Under the pieces are notes generated by a model. It was not told where the DNA came from. It did no database searches and worked only from the letters and a program-made list of their open reading frames with translations. Position numbers and translations under genes: made by a program. A DNA stretch of 64,000 nt, taken from assembly GCF_016734765.1 (NCBI RefSeq), contig NZ_JAERQE010000015.1:1-64000 (forward strand). The letters run 5' to 3'. The stretch is from Microvirga soli (GTDB lineage Bacteria > Pseudomonadota > Alphaproteobacteria > Rhizobiales > Beijerinckiaceae). Positions 1 through 7,997 of this stretch are shown here, piece after piece (the stretch's first letter is position 1; each line of letters starts with the position of its first letter).

Positions 1-78
1 AAAGCCGCCCGATCCAAACGCTTTGCCGCAAGCCCTCCAGGTCGTCGCTCATGCAAAGGAGGTCTCGCATCCAGACAG
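1..78. other. Left edge, no gene seen
   Basis: This short stretch lies downstream of the sigma-factor stop codon. I see no convincing reading frame or terminator in it. An AGGAGGT string near position 57 could be a ribosome binding site but has no usable start at the right distance. Confidence 0.5.
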
Positions 79-957
79 CTAGTCCGCCAGATCCGCCAGG
101 TGCCGGAGCTTTTCGGGATTGCGGACGATATAGACCCCGACGATGCGGCCATCCTCGATGTCGAGCGCGGTGGTCTGCACCATGCCGTCCTGCTCGAGGG
201 TGACGAAGCCCGGCAGCCCGTTGATCGGGCCCTTGTAGAGGATCGTGGGCAATTGGCCTGCGCTCTTGCGCGCCACGCCCAGGAACAAGCCGGCGACCCT
301 GCGGAAACCGAACAGCGGGTTGAGCGCCGCGTTCCGGATGCCGCCGCCATCGGTGTAGGACACGACGTTCTCGGCGAGGAGATTGCGTAAGCCAGACAGA
401 TCGCCGCTGCGCGAGGCGGCGAAGAAGGCATCGGTCATCCGCTCGCCTTCCTCACGGTCGATGGCATAGCGCGGTCTTTCCGCCCGCACGTTCTTGCGGG
501 CCCGCGCCGCAAGCTGGCGGCAGGCGGCCGGATCCCGATCGAGGGTCGCGGCGACCTCGTCGAAGCCGAGACCGAACACGTCGTGCAGGAGAAAGGCCGC
601 GCGCTCCAGGGGCGAGAGCCGCTCCAGCGCCATCATCAGCGTCAGGGACAGGTCCTCGGCCGTATCCTCCTCCCGGTCGGCTTCCAGAACCGGCTCGGGC
701 AGCCAGGGCCCGATATAGGTCTCGCGCTTCACGCGTGCCGATTTCAGAATGTCGAGGCACAGGCGCGTGACGGTCTTGGACAGGAAGGCGCCTGGCTCGC
801 GCACGGCCGAGCGGTCCGTCTGGTGCCAGCGGATATAGGCCTCCTGCACCACATCCTCGGCCTCCGCGATGGAGCCAAGCATGCGGTAGGCGAGGCGGAC
901 CAGCCCCGGCCTGAGGGGCTGGAACCGGTCCGCGGCGTCGCCATCAGGCGGCAGCAC
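79..957 (-). CDS. ECF41-type RNA polymerase sigma factor with fused C-terminal SnoaL-like domain
   Basis: Directs RNA polymerase to a very small regulon. The N-terminal third holds sigma region 2 (motif RLAYRMLGSIAEAEDVVQEA), followed by region 4 with its helix-turn-helix (LSPLERAAFLLHDVFG). The linker carries WLPEP and the C-terminal extension carries DGGG, both hallmarks of group ECF41, whose fused SnoaL-like domain replaces a separate anti-sigma factor. The GTG at 957 is chosen as start because it gives a 292-residue protein and a 14-base overlap with the upstream AhpD-like gene; an ATG at 1014 would lie deeper inside that gene. The overlap implies translational coupling. A promoter matching the ECF41 consensus lies upstream of the pair, suggesting autoregulation. 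The inducing signal is unknown. Confidence 0.9.
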   Translation of the reverse strand: MLPPDGDAADRFQPLRPGLVRLAYRMLGSIAEAEDVVQEAYIRWHQTDRSAVREPGAFLSKTVTRLCLDILKSARVKRETYIGPWLPEPVLEADREEDTAEDLSLTLMMALERLSPLERAAFLLHDVFGLGFDEVAATLDRDPAACRQLAARARKNVRAERPRYAIDREEGERMTDAFFAASRSGDLSGLRNLLAENVVSYTDGGGIRNAALNPLFGFRRVAGLFLGVARKSAGQLPTILYKGPINGLPGFVTLEQDGMVQTTALDIEDGRIVGVYIVRNPEKLRHLADLAD

Positions 958-1405
958 GGCCAGCCTCGACCGGGTGGATCGACCGGAAGCCGATGGCCAG
1001 GCGATTCCAGGCATTGATGGCGCCGATCATCAGGGTCAGGTTGACCTGCTCGGCGGGCGTGAAGTGGCGGCTCAGTTCCGCATAATCCTCATCGGGAGCG
1101 TGAGTTTCGGCCACCAGCGTCAGGGCCTCGGTCCAGGCGAGGGCAGCCCGCTCGCGGTCGCTGTAGAGTGGGGATTCCCGCCAGGCGCTCAGGAGGTAGA
1201 GCCGCTCTTCGGTCTCGCCGTTGGCGCGGGCATCCTTGGTGTGCATGTGGATGCAATAGGCGCAGCCGTTGATCTGCGAGGCGCGGGTTTTCACCAGCTC
1301 CAACAGGCTGTGCTCCAGACCGCTGTTCTTGAGGGTCTTTTCGAGCTCGATCATCGGCTTCAGGGAGCCGGGGGCGACTTCGAAGGGAATCAACCGGGCT
1401 TTCAT
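944..1405 (-). CDS. Carboxymuconolactone decarboxylase / AhpD-like protein (ECF41 partner)
   Basis: A 153-residue AhpD-fold protein of the kind usually linked to ECF41 sigma factors. The redox motif Cys48-x2-Cys51-x3-His55 (NGCAYCIHMHT) is present, so a thiol-dependent peroxidase or reductase activity is likely; the real substrate is unknown. The start ATG at 1405 follows AGGACCAAGACG, an acceptable ribosome binding site; ATGs at 1420 and further upstream lack one. It is the first gene of a two-gene unit with the sigma factor, overlapping it by 14 bases, and sits about 40 bases downstream of an ECF41 promoter match. Confidence 0.88.
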   Translation of the reverse strand: MKARLIPFEVAPGSLKPMIELEKTLKNSGLEHSLLELVKTRASQINGCAYCIHMHTKDARANGETEERLYLLSAWRESPLYSDRERAALAWTEALTLVAETHAPDEDYAELSRHFTPAEQVNLTLMIGAINAWNRLAIGFRSIHPVEAGRAAA

Positions 1406-1443
1406 CGTCTTGGTCCTCATTGTCGTGTTGCTGACGATGCTAA

Positions 1444-1470
1444 GACGAGACGGGACGGCCCGATGTGACA
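1444..1470 (-). promoter_or_regulatory. ECF41 promoter (TGTCACA-N16-CGTC)
   Basis: On the minus strand TGTCACA (1464-1470) is followed by exactly 16 bases and then CGTC (1444-1447). This is the motif pair described for ECF41-dependent promoters. It would start transcription about 30 bases before the AhpD-like start codon. The match and spacing are seen directly; its use by the adjacent sigma factor is inferred. Confidence 0.85.
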
Positions 1471-1530
1471 TGCGACCCAAAATTTTTTCGGCTTTCCGGG
1501 TCGATGTCGAGCGAATGCCCGACCACACGG

Positions 1531-1830
1531 TCAAAAGCCAAGGAACAGAAGATCGAGCGCCCGCTTGATAGCATCCTGATCGGAGGCGAGCGAACCCACA
1601 GGACGCTGCAGTTCACGCGCTGGGATCGATCCCATGAGCGGAATCATGACCACGAGATCTCGTCCATCGATGCTCACCATCGGCGTCAACTCGGTGATGA
1701 CCTTTGTCTCGCTTTTCAGGAAGAGCGGCGCAACCATGCGGGTGGCGATGGGCTCCAGGATGTTGGATTGCAGATCGACCACAAGGCTGCCGGAGCGGCC
1801 GACCCCGGTATAAACGTTGAACTGGCTCAT
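1531..1830 (-). CDS. ccdB: CcdB family toxin
   Basis: A 99-residue protein resembling CcdB, the toxin that traps DNA gyrase on DNA. It starts with the family-typical short beta-strand opening (MSQFNVYTG) and has the internal pattern SLVVDLQSNIL followed by a TRMVAPL stretch. Its ATG overlaps the antitoxin stop as TGATG, so the two are translationally coupled. The C-terminal residues that contact gyrase cannot be judged by eye. The genes are less GC-rich than their neighbours, as is common for mobile toxin-antitoxin modules. Chromosomal CcdB copies are sometimes inactive. Confidence 0.88.
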   Translation of the reverse strand: MSQFNVYTGVGRSGSLVVDLQSNILEPIATRMVAPLFLKSETKVITELTPMVSIDGRDLVVMIPLMGSIPARELQRPVGSLASDQDAIKRALDLLFLGF

Positions 1831-2075
1831 CAGAATTGCCGGAATTCATCCAGGGGCAATCCATCCCGTTCGATCATGTCGTTGTACGCTTCTATGGCGT
1901 CTTTGTTATCTTCAAGCCAGCGGGCTCTCCGGGCCTCCACGACCGAGTGAGCCAAACCGCGTTCGCAGGCCTGGGAAACGTTGATGTTGAGGGCTTTCGC
2001 CTCAGCCACAAGCTCGACGAGAAGGGTGACGTTGGTGGGACGTCGATCCCTTATTGCTCCAACGGGCTTGGACAT
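1830..2075 (-). CDS. ccdA: CcdA family antitoxin
   Basis: An 81-residue antitoxin. The N-terminal half (RRPTNVTLLVELVAEAKALN) looks like the ribbon-helix-helix DNA-binding domain of CcdA. The acidic C-terminal half (LEDNKDAIEAYNDMIERDG) is the part that wraps the toxin. The start at ATG 2075 is supported by a strong GGAGGTG at 2081-2087, whereas the longer frame up to 2180 has none. The product should bind the palindromes just upstream and repress the operon with CcdB. Confidence 0.9.
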   Translation of the reverse strand: MSKPVGAIRDRRPTNVTLLVELVAEAKALNINVSQACERGLAHSVVEARRARWLEDNKDAIEAYNDMIERDGLPLDEFRQF

Positions 2076-2095
2076 CGCGACACCTCCCGAATACG

Positions 2096-2118
2096 TATGC
2101 GCATAATATATGCGCATA
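2096..2118. promoter_or_regulatory. Double palindromic operator of ccdAB
   Basis: The perfect 10-base palindrome TATGCGCATA occurs twice, at 2096-2105 and 2109-2118, separated by ATA (13 bases centre to centre). It lies 21-43 bases upstream of the ccdA start and overlaps AT-rich -10-like sequence on the minus strand (TATATT/TATTAT) behind a possible -35 TTTACT. Two adjacent sites would suit cooperative binding of CcdA ribbon-helix-helix dimers. Binding is inferred. Confidence 0.75.
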
Positions 2119-2146
2119 TAAGCCTGAGTAAACCCGTCGACGCTGT

Positions 2147-2377
2147 CTAAAAATCGCTTGCCAGGCCCTTCACCTCCCAATCGTCATAGCGGACGGGCTC
2201 GAGGCCGCCGCGGCCCTGGAGTTCCTTCTGCTTGGCGATCTCGGCCGCGCGGGCGTCGATGTCGAGGCGGCGCTGGGCCGCTTCCTCGAGCGCCCGCTGG
2301 GCCGCGGGTGACAGTGGCTTGCCGGGGGCCGCGCCTTCGACGGGGCGATCCGCGGGGATGTTGTCGTTCGTGCTCAT
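2147..2377 (-). CDS. DUF1674 protein, succinate dehydrogenase assembly factor 4-like
   Basis: A 76-residue protein ending in the DUF1674 signature GGLEPVRYDDWEVKG and a terminal SDF. Eukaryotic SDHAF4 binds flavinylated SdhA and helps assemble succinate dehydrogenase; the bacterial members are assumed to act likewise. The middle is a charged helix (ALEEAAQRRLDIDARAAEIA). The start at ATG 2377 gives the usual size. It is divergent from htpX and sits just upstream of the ccd operator but belongs to neither unit. No sdh genes are in the window. Confidence 0.85.
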   Translation of the reverse strand: MSTNDNIPADRPVEGAAPGKPLSPAAQRALEEAAQRRLDIDARAAEIAKQKELQGRGGLEPVRYDDWEVKGLASDF

Positions 2378-2481
2378 GAGAGGCCTTATACCGATTCCCG
2401 CTCCTCTTGGGAGAGAGCTGGACCATTCCCACATAGGGGCTGGAGGATGAATGTCGTGCTGACCACGAGGTGGAGACCCCG

Positions 2482-3417
2482 ATGAACACCGTCAAGACCG
2501 GAATGCTGCTGGCCGGCCTCATGGCCCTGTTCGGCGTCGTCGGCTATTTTCTCGGCGGCGGCACCGGCATGATGATTGCGCTCGGCTTTGGCCTGGCCAC
2601 CAACCTCTTCGCCTACTGGAACTCGGACCGGCTGGCGCTCGCCGCCCATCACGCCGTCGAGGTGGACGAGCGCACCGCGCCGGAACTGGTGCAGATGGTG
2701 CGCGATCTCAGCCAGCGCGCAGGCCTGCCCATGCCGCGGGTCTATCTCATCGACAACCCGCAGCCCAATGCGTTCGCCACAGGGCGCAACCCGGAAAATG
2801 CGGCGGTCGCCGCCACCACGGGCCTGCTCAACATGCTCTCCCGCGACGAGATCGCCGGCGTGATGGCGCACGAGCTCGCCCACATCAAGAACCGCGACAC
2901 GCTGATCATGACGGTGAGCGCAACGGTGGCCGGCGCCATCGCGACGCTCGCCCAGTTCGGCTTCCTCTTCGGCGGACGCGGCGACGAGCGGCCGAACCCC
3001 ATCGTGATGCTGGCCACCGCGCTGCTGGCACCCCTTGCCGCCATGATCATCCAGATGGCGATCAGCCGCTCGCGGGAATACGACGCCGACCGGATGGGCG
3101 CGGCGATCTCCGGCCAGCCCCTGGCGCTGGCCTCGGCGCTCGCCCGCATCGCCGGCGGCGTGGCGCATATCCCGAACCCGGATGCGGAGCGGCGGCCTGC
3201 CACCGCCTCCCTCTTCATCATCAACCCGCTGTCGGGACAGGGGGTGGACAACCTGTTCTCGACCCATCCCGCGACCGAAAACCGGATTGCGGCGCTCCAC
3301 GCTTTGGCGCAGGAGATGGGCTCGACGCCGCAAAGCGGCTTCTTCACGCAGAGTTCGGCGGGCCCCTGGGGCTCGGCTGGGGGCTCCAGCGGCACCCGCC
3401 GCGGGCCTTGGGGATAA
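2482..3417 (+). CDS. htpX: Zinc metalloprotease HtpX
   Basis: A membrane-bound M48 protease that removes damaged inner-membrane proteins together with FtsH. The protein has 311 residues, with two N-terminal membrane segments (about 8-24 and 30-46), the zinc motif HELAH at 130-134, two further hydrophobic segments at about 145-195, and a downstream SREYDAD that supplies the third ligand. The ATG at 2482 follows GAGGTGGAG and is preferred over the in-frame GTG at 2470. The C-terminus is rich in Gly and Ser. The rsmB-like gene begins five bases after the stop, so the two are probably cotranscribed. Confidence 0.95.
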   Translation: MNTVKTGMLLAGLMALFGVVGYFLGGGTGMMIALGFGLATNLFAYWNSDRLALAAHHAVEVDERTAPELVQMVRDLSQRAGLPMPRVYLIDNPQPNAFATGRNPENAAVAATTGLLNMLSRDEIAGVMAHELAHIKNRDTLIMTVSATVAGAIATLAQFGFLFGGRGDERPNPIVMLATALLAPLAAMIIQMAISRSREYDADRMGAAISGQPLALASALARIAGGVAHIPNPDAERRPATASLFIINPLSGQGVDNLFSTHPATENRIAALHALAQEMGSTPQSGFFTQSSAGPWGSAGGSSGTRRGPWG

Positions 3418-3421
3418 GCTT

Positions 3422-4735
3422 TTGAGTCAATCGGACGAACAAACGGGCCTCGGCCCCCGCCGCCTCGCCTGGATGGCCGTGACGGAGACCCTCAAGCGGC
3501 GCGTGCCGCTCGACGACGTGATGGAGGAACTCGCCCGCGCGGAGAACCTCTCCTCCCGCGACGAGGCGCTGGCCAGGGCCATCGCCATCGTGACCTTCCG
3601 GCGCCTCGGCACCCTCGGGCATGCCCTGCGTGAGCGGCTCAACAAGCCGCCGAAGGACGAGCGCCTGATGCATCTCCTCGCCACCGGGGCGGCGCAGATC
3701 CTGTACCTCGACGTGCCCGACCACGCAGTCGTCGACAGCGCGGTGCAGCTCGCGCAGAACGATCCCAAGCTCCATCACGCGGGCGGCTTCATCAATGCCG
3801 TCCTGCGCCGGGTCGCCCGCGAGCGCGAGGCGATTCTGGCCGAGAACGACCCATGGCTCGACACGCCCACATGGCTGGAGGAGCGCTGGATCGCGCAATA
3901 CGGCGAGGAGCTCGCCACCAGAATTGCCGAGGCGCACCGTTCGCTTGCCTCCGTCGACCTGACGGTGAAGAGCGATCCGGAATCCTGGGCCGAGCGTCTG
4001 GGCGGCGTTCTCCTGCCCACGGGCAGCATCCGCCTGAAGGAACGCACCGCCATCCGCGAGTTGCCCGGTTTCGAGGCCGGTGAATGGTGGGTGCAGGATG
4101 CCGCCGCAGCCCTGCCGGCCCGCCTGCTCAACCCGAAGCCCGGCGAGCGCATCGCGGATCTCTGCGCCGCCCCTGGCGGCAAGACCGCCCAATTGGCCGC
4201 CGCCGGCGCCGAGGTGCTTGCGGTCGACCGCTCGGCCAAGCGTCTGATTCGGCTGGAGGAAAACCTCGCCCGCCTGAACCTGAAGGCCGAGACCCGCGCG
4301 ATCGATGCGGAAAAGCTCGACGCCGCGCCCTTCGACGCCATCCTGCTCGATGCCCCGTGCTCCGCCACCGGCACCATTCGCCGCCATCCGGACGCGGCCT
4401 GGACCAAGGGCGAGGAGGACATCCGCAAGCTCGCCGGGCTCCAGAGCCGCCTCCTCGACAAGGCGGCCGGCCTGCTCAAACCCGGCGGGCGGCTCGTCTA
4501 CTGCACCTGTTCCCTGGAAGCCGAGGAAGGCGAGCGGCAGGCGGAAAGCTTCCTGTCGCGTCATCCTGATTTCGCCCGCGTGCCCGTCACCCCTGACGAG
4601 ATCGGCGGCTTCGACGAGTGCATCACGCGGGACGGGGATCTGCGGACCCTGCCGAGCCAATTGGCGCTGGCGGAGCATGACCGCTCCGGCCTCGACGGCT
4701 TCTTTGTCGCACGGTTTGTGCACAAAGGTTCGTAA
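3422..4735 (+). CDS. rsmB: RsmB-type 16S rRNA cytosine-C5 methyltransferase (NusB domain fused)
   Basis: Probably makes m5C967 in 16S rRNA. The N-terminal part is an RNA-binding NusB-like domain (about residues 10-140). The C-terminal part is a Rossmann methyltransferase with SAM motif LCAAPGGKTAQLA, the catalytic-loop motif LLDAPCSATGTIRRHP, and the nucleophile motif YCTCSLEAEEGE. No start lies between the htpX stop and the domain except TTG 3422, preceded by GGGGATAAGC; an ATG at 3473 would remove the first helix. The frame also stays open back to 3182 inside htpX, which is not credible as coding. The fused-NusB layout is usual for RsmB; other m5C enzymes are possible. Confidence 0.9.
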   Translation: MSQSDEQTGLGPRRLAWMAVTETLKRRVPLDDVMEELARAENLSSRDEALARAIAIVTFRRLGTLGHALRERLNKPPKDERLMHLLATGAAQILYLDVPDHAVVDSAVQLAQNDPKLHHAGGFINAVLRRVAREREAILAENDPWLDTPTWLEERWIAQYGEELATRIAEAHRSLASVDLTVKSDPESWAERLGGVLLPTGSIRLKERTAIRELPGFEAGEWWVQDAAAALPARLLNPKPGERIADLCAAPGGKTAQLAAAGAEVLAVDRSAKRLIRLEENLARLNLKAETRAIDAEKLDAAPFDAILLDAPCSATGTIRRHPDAAWTKGEEDIRKLAGLQSRLLDKAAGLLKPGGRLVYCTCSLEAEEGERQAESFLSRHPDFARVPVTPDEIGGFDECITRDGDLRTLPSQLALAEHDRSGLDGFFVARFVHKGS

Positions 4736-4830
4736 AGATAGTGAATCGTCTCTTACCGGGTGTTAACCGGTCAGCAGGAACTCCTCACTTAAGTTGGCTT
4801 GGATTCAAGCGAACAAGAGGAGCGCCACGG

Positions 4831-6585
4831 GTGGATTTCGGGCCGGATCGCTGGCGTTTGTACAGGCTTGCCCTTCGCGAGGCAGGCCGCGCCACGCGTG
4901 AAAGCATGGTCTGGAGCTTGTCCCGGCTCTCCAGCGCTCCCGTGCCCACGCGGCTGCTCTTCGCCCCGCAGGATCTGCGCACGGCCGATCCCACCATCGC
5001 GACCGACATCTATTCCGGCTTCTTCGCCTTTTCGGGCCGCGCCGTCACCACGGGCGGGCGCTCGCCCTTTGCGTTCAATCCCCCGAGCCGCGCCTGGGGC
5101 GAGGCGCTCTACGGCTTCGGCTGGCTGCGCCACCTGCGTGCCGCCGGCACCGCGCTGGCCCAGGCCAATGCCCGCTCGCTGGTCGACGAGTTCGTCACCT
5201 CCAAGCTCGGCGACAGGCGCATCGCCTGTAGCACCGAGATCACCGCGCGCCGGCTCATGTCCTTCATCAGCCAGTCGCCGCTGATCCTGGAAGGGGCCGA
5301 CCACGCCTTCTACCAGCGATTCCTGAAGATCATCGGGCAGCATGTGCGGATTCTGGAACGCCAGATCCGCGCCGGCGCCCTGCCCTATCAGCAGCTCATG
5401 GCCGGGATCGCGCTCTGCTATGCGGGCCTGTGCTGCGAGGGGCTCGACCGCTCCTTACGCCGCGCGACCCGCCTGCTCGCCCGCGAGCTCGACCGGCAGA
5501 TCCTGGCCGATGGCGGCCATGCGAGCCGCAATCCGCGCATTGTCGTCGAGCTGCTGTTCGATCTTCTCCCCTTGCGCCAGATGTTCGCCAGCCGCGAGGT
5601 CGACACGCCCGAGGCGCTGCTGCACTCTATCGACCGCATGCTGCCGATGGTTCGGCTGTTCCGGCACGGGGACGGCACGCTCTCGCATTTCAACGGCATG
5701 GGCGTCACGGCGGCCGATCATCTCGCAACGCTGCTCACTTATGACGACATGCGCAGCCAGCCGATCCACCACGCGCCCCATTCGGGCTATGAGCGGCTGG
5801 AGGCCGGGCGCACCCTGGTGGTGGCCGATGTGGGCGCGCCGCCGCCGCGGCCCCTGTCGCAGGAAGCGTCCGCCGGCTGCCTGTCCTTCGAGTTCTCGAG
5901 CGCCGCGCAGCGCATCGTGGTCAACTGCGGCATGCCGCAGATCGCCGCCGAGGCAATCATCCAGGCCTCGCGCTCGACCGCCGCGCATTCCACCGCCTCC
6001 ATCAACGACATCTCCTCCTGCCAGATCGTCGACAAGAAGGGGAGCTGGTTGCAGCGCCGGATGTCCGCCTGGCTTCTGCGCCGGGTCGGTCCGGTCATCC
6101 TCAGCGGCCCGGAGCGGGTGACGGCGGAGCGCAGCGAGCGCGAGCACGCGCAGCTTCTCTCCGCCAGCCACGACGGCTACAAGGCGCGCTTCGGGATCAC
6201 CCACGAGCGGCGCTGGCAGCTCGCCCCCAAGGGCAACGTGCTTGAAGGCGAGGACAATTTCTGGAGCGAAGGCGGCAACGCTGGAACGGCCCAGGCCATC
6301 ATCCGATTTCATCTCGCGCCCGGCATCAAGGCGAGCCTTGCCCAGGGCGGCCGCGTGGTGATGCTGGTGCTGCCCAACCGCGAGGCCTGGCAGTTCTCGG
6401 CGGTCCCCATCGAGGCCGAGATCGACGACAGCGTGTTTCTGGCCACCGCCGACGGCCTGCGCCGCACCGAACAGATCGTGCTGACGGTCCGCCCGAGCGA
6501 GACGCCTTCCGTGCGCTGGCGCTTCGAGCGCCTGGCGCGCACGTTCAGCGCCGAGCAGCCTGCGGAGCAGGCGGAGCTGATTTGA
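4831..6585 (+). CDS. Heparinase II/III family protein
   Basis: A 584-residue protein with an alpha-helical N-terminal half (about 50-300) and a beta-rich C-terminal heparinase II/III-like domain (about 320-570, with RTLVVADVGAPPP and GHDGYKA-like strands). Many Hyphomicrobiales carry this gene between rsmB and purH; its substrate is not known, and a role on cell-surface polysaccharide is only a guess. The GTG at 4831 is preferred because AAGAGGAG at 4815-4822 is a strong ribosome binding site eight bases upstream. The frame stays open to GTG 4741, which has no such site. No signal peptide is obvious from either start. Confidence 0.85.
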   Translation: MDFGPDRWRLYRLALREAGRATRESMVWSLSRLSSAPVPTRLLFAPQDLRTADPTIATDIYSGFFAFSGRAVTTGGRSPFAFNPPSRAWGEALYGFGWLRHLRAAGTALAQANARSLVDEFVTSKLGDRRIACSTEITARRLMSFISQSPLILEGADHAFYQRFLKIIGQHVRILERQIRAGALPYQQLMAGIALCYAGLCCEGLDRSLRRATRLLARELDRQILADGGHASRNPRIVVELLFDLLPLRQMFASREVDTPEALLHSIDRMLPMVRLFRHGDGTLSHFNGMGVTAADHLATLLTYDDMRSQPIHHAPHSGYERLEAGRTLVVADVGAPPPRPLSQEASAGCLSFEFSSAAQRIVVNCGMPQIAAEAIIQASRSTAAHSTASINDISSCQIVDKKGSWLQRRMSAWLLRRVGPVILSGPERVTAERSEREHAQLLSASHDGYKARFGITHERRWQLAPKGNVLEGEDNFWSEGGNAGTAQAIIRFHLAPGIKASLAQGGRVVMLVLPNREAWQFSAVPIEAEIDDSVFLATADGLRRTEQIVLTVRPSETPSVRWRFERLARTFSAEQPAEQAELI

Positions 6586-6649
6586 GGGCACCTCTACCGA
6601 GCTCCACGGAATTCCCATGAGTGCTGATTCATCAGTGCGATGCACCCAT

Positions 6650-6773
6650 CTCCCCTCCCCCTTGTGGGGAGGGGTGGCTGCGAAAGCAGCCGGGGTGGGG
6701 GTGTTGGCGCCTGACCTTCATAGGCTATCGCTCACACCCCCACCTCCCACTCCTCCCCACAAGGGGGAGGAGG
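6650..6773. repeat. Palindromic intergenic element
   Basis: Two arms of about 26 bases around CCCTTGTGGGGAGG (left 6650-6675, right 6748-6773) are inverted with few mismatches and enclose about 70 bases. It lies downstream of the heparinase-like gene and upstream, in its 3' region, of the convergent DUF1127 gene. It looks like a REP/BIME-type element of rhizobial genomes; no coding frame is supported. Confidence 0.7.
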
Positions 6774-6821
6774 GTTGCCAGCACTTTGTGAACCACCGTC
6801 TGACGGCTCAGAAACCTCGCT

Positions 6822-7058
6822 TCAGGGCGGCGGATTCATCTTCCACCATTCGTCGACGCGGGGTTCAGGCTCGCGCCACACGCCGATATCGCGCAACGCA
6901 TGGTCGTTGAGATGCTCCAACCTCTGCAACGCCCGCCGCTCGGTGAAGCGATTCCACGACGCAGCAATACCCGTCACCCAGGACACAACAATCCTGATGG
7001 CGCGAATGACCGGGTAGAAGCGGGGCTTGCGTTTTGGCGTATGGAAAAGGGTGTTCAT
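6822..7058 (-). CDS. DUF1127 domain-containing small protein
   Basis: A 78-residue, strongly basic protein. The C-terminal half carries the DUF1127 signature: an Arg-rich helix (RRALQRLEHL) followed by NDHALRDIGVWREPE. The N-terminal half has a hydrophobic stretch (IRIVVSWVTGIAASW). Small alphaproteobacterial DUF1127 proteins are linked to RNA turnover and phosphate or carbon homeostasis, but this one is uncharacterised. GAGGAGCAAGC precedes the ATG at 7058. A strong hairpin lies about 45 bases upstream, probably in the leader. Confidence 0.88.
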   Translation of the reverse strand: MNTLFHTPKRKPRFYPVIRAIRIVVSWVTGIAASWNRFTERRALQRLEHLNDHALRDIGVWREPEPRVDEWWKMNPPP

Positions 7059-7099
7059 GCTTGCTCCTCACAATCGACATGAGGAGAGCAGAGAACGTC

Positions 7100-7127
7100 A
7101 GGACCCTACCCGCCTCGGGAGGGTCCT
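7100..7127. other. Hairpin upstream of the DUF1127 gene
   Basis: AGGACCCT and AGGGTCCT form an 8-base stem. After a one-base bulge, CCCG pairs with CGGG around a CCT loop. It is not followed by a T run on either strand, so it may be a leader structure or protein site rather than a terminator. The role is unknown. Confidence 0.55.
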
Positions 7128-7308
7128 CGGGAATGATCACGCACGCATCAGCGCAATACCCATCCCGCGCACCCTTTGAGGTACGTGAATTTATGGGTAA
7201 GCCAGGATGCGCGGTTAATCATGACAGGAGTCCTAGCAGAGGTTATATCATCCGCCAAGCTATTTGAACGTTTGAGATCGTCACGGCTCCATAAGCAAAG
7301 GAGGGTCA

Positions 7309-7842
7309 ATGAAGCGATTTGTTGTCATTTCCGGCTGTTCGGGCGGTGGCAAATCCACTTTGCTCGCTGAGCTTGGCAGGCGTGGACACCCCATCGTGGA
7401 GGAGCCTGGCCGACGGATCGTCAGACAGGAACTGCAAAAAGGAGGGGTGGCGCTTCCCTGGAAGGACGAAAAGGCCTTTTCTCATCGTGCAATCGTTATG
7501 GCCCTGGAAGATCGAGCGGCGGCAGCCGCTTGGAATGGGTGGGTATTTTTTGACAGGAGCCTAGTGGACGCTGCGGCTTTCCTACAGCACCTGACACATG
7601 AGCCGGTTCTCACCTCACTCGCTCAGTTGCATCGCTACCACCAAACTGTGTTCTTCACGCCGCCGTGGCCGGAAATCTACGCAAATGATCCAGAGCGGCG
7701 TCACGATATGGCAGCAGCGGAAGCTGAATACTCTCGCCTGCTGGAGGCTTACCCTATGCTTGGGTACAAGGTTTCTATTCTGCCCAAGATTAGTGTGTCG
7801 GAGCGTGCCGATATCATCGAGAAGGCTCTAGCAGATGAATGA
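7309..7842 (+). CDS. AAA family P-loop ATPase/kinase-like protein
   Basis: A 177-residue single-domain P-loop protein. The Walker A motif GCSGGGKS sits at residues 9-16, VFFDRSL around residue 80 is a Walker-B-like segment, and an Arg-rich lid region (DPERRHDM) lies near 130. The overall pattern fits the AAA_28 group, some of which act as small-molecule or nucleoside kinases; the substrate cannot be told. The start ATG has AAAGGAGGGTCA just upstream. Codon use and base composition are less GC-rich than the flanking genes, and it sits alone between a DUF1127 gene and purH, so recent acquisition is likely. Confidence 0.75.
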   Translation: MKRFVVISGCSGGGKSTLLAELGRRGHPIVEEPGRRIVRQELQKGGVALPWKDEKAFSHRAIVMALEDRAAAAAWNGWVFFDRSLVDAAAFLQHLTHEPVLTSLAQLHRYHQTVFFTPPWPEIYANDPERRHDMAAAEAEYSRLLEAYPMLGYKVSILPKISVSERADIIEKALADE

Positions 7843-7997
7843 CGTCGTTCGATTCCATGGAATGCCAATGAACAGCAACAACGGATTTGCCAGCTATTGC
7901 GCAAGTGTGCGGCCCGAAACTCGGCCCCTCCCCGGTTCCCATCCTTAGCCTCCCGTGCTATCGCGCCCGCATCTTCTTCCTTGATGGAGCGGCCGTC

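Noticed and set aside
3344..4723. Long minus-strand open frame opposite rsmB, and a similar one at 5455-6645 opposite the heparinase-like gene
   Set aside because: Both mirror well-supported genes and show only low-complexity composition expected for antisense frames in GC-rich DNA.
4741..4830. N-terminal extension of the heparinase-like protein from GTG 4741
   Set aside because: The GTG at 4831 has a strong AAGAGGAG site at proper distance, and the extra 30 residues lack a signal peptide or any family resemblance. The longer form cannot be fully excluded.
6650..6773. Possible CRISPR or insertion-sequence ends among the intergenic palindromes
   Set aside because: The units are single inverted pairs, not evenly spaced direct repeats, and no transposase or cas gene is near. 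REP-like elements explain them better.
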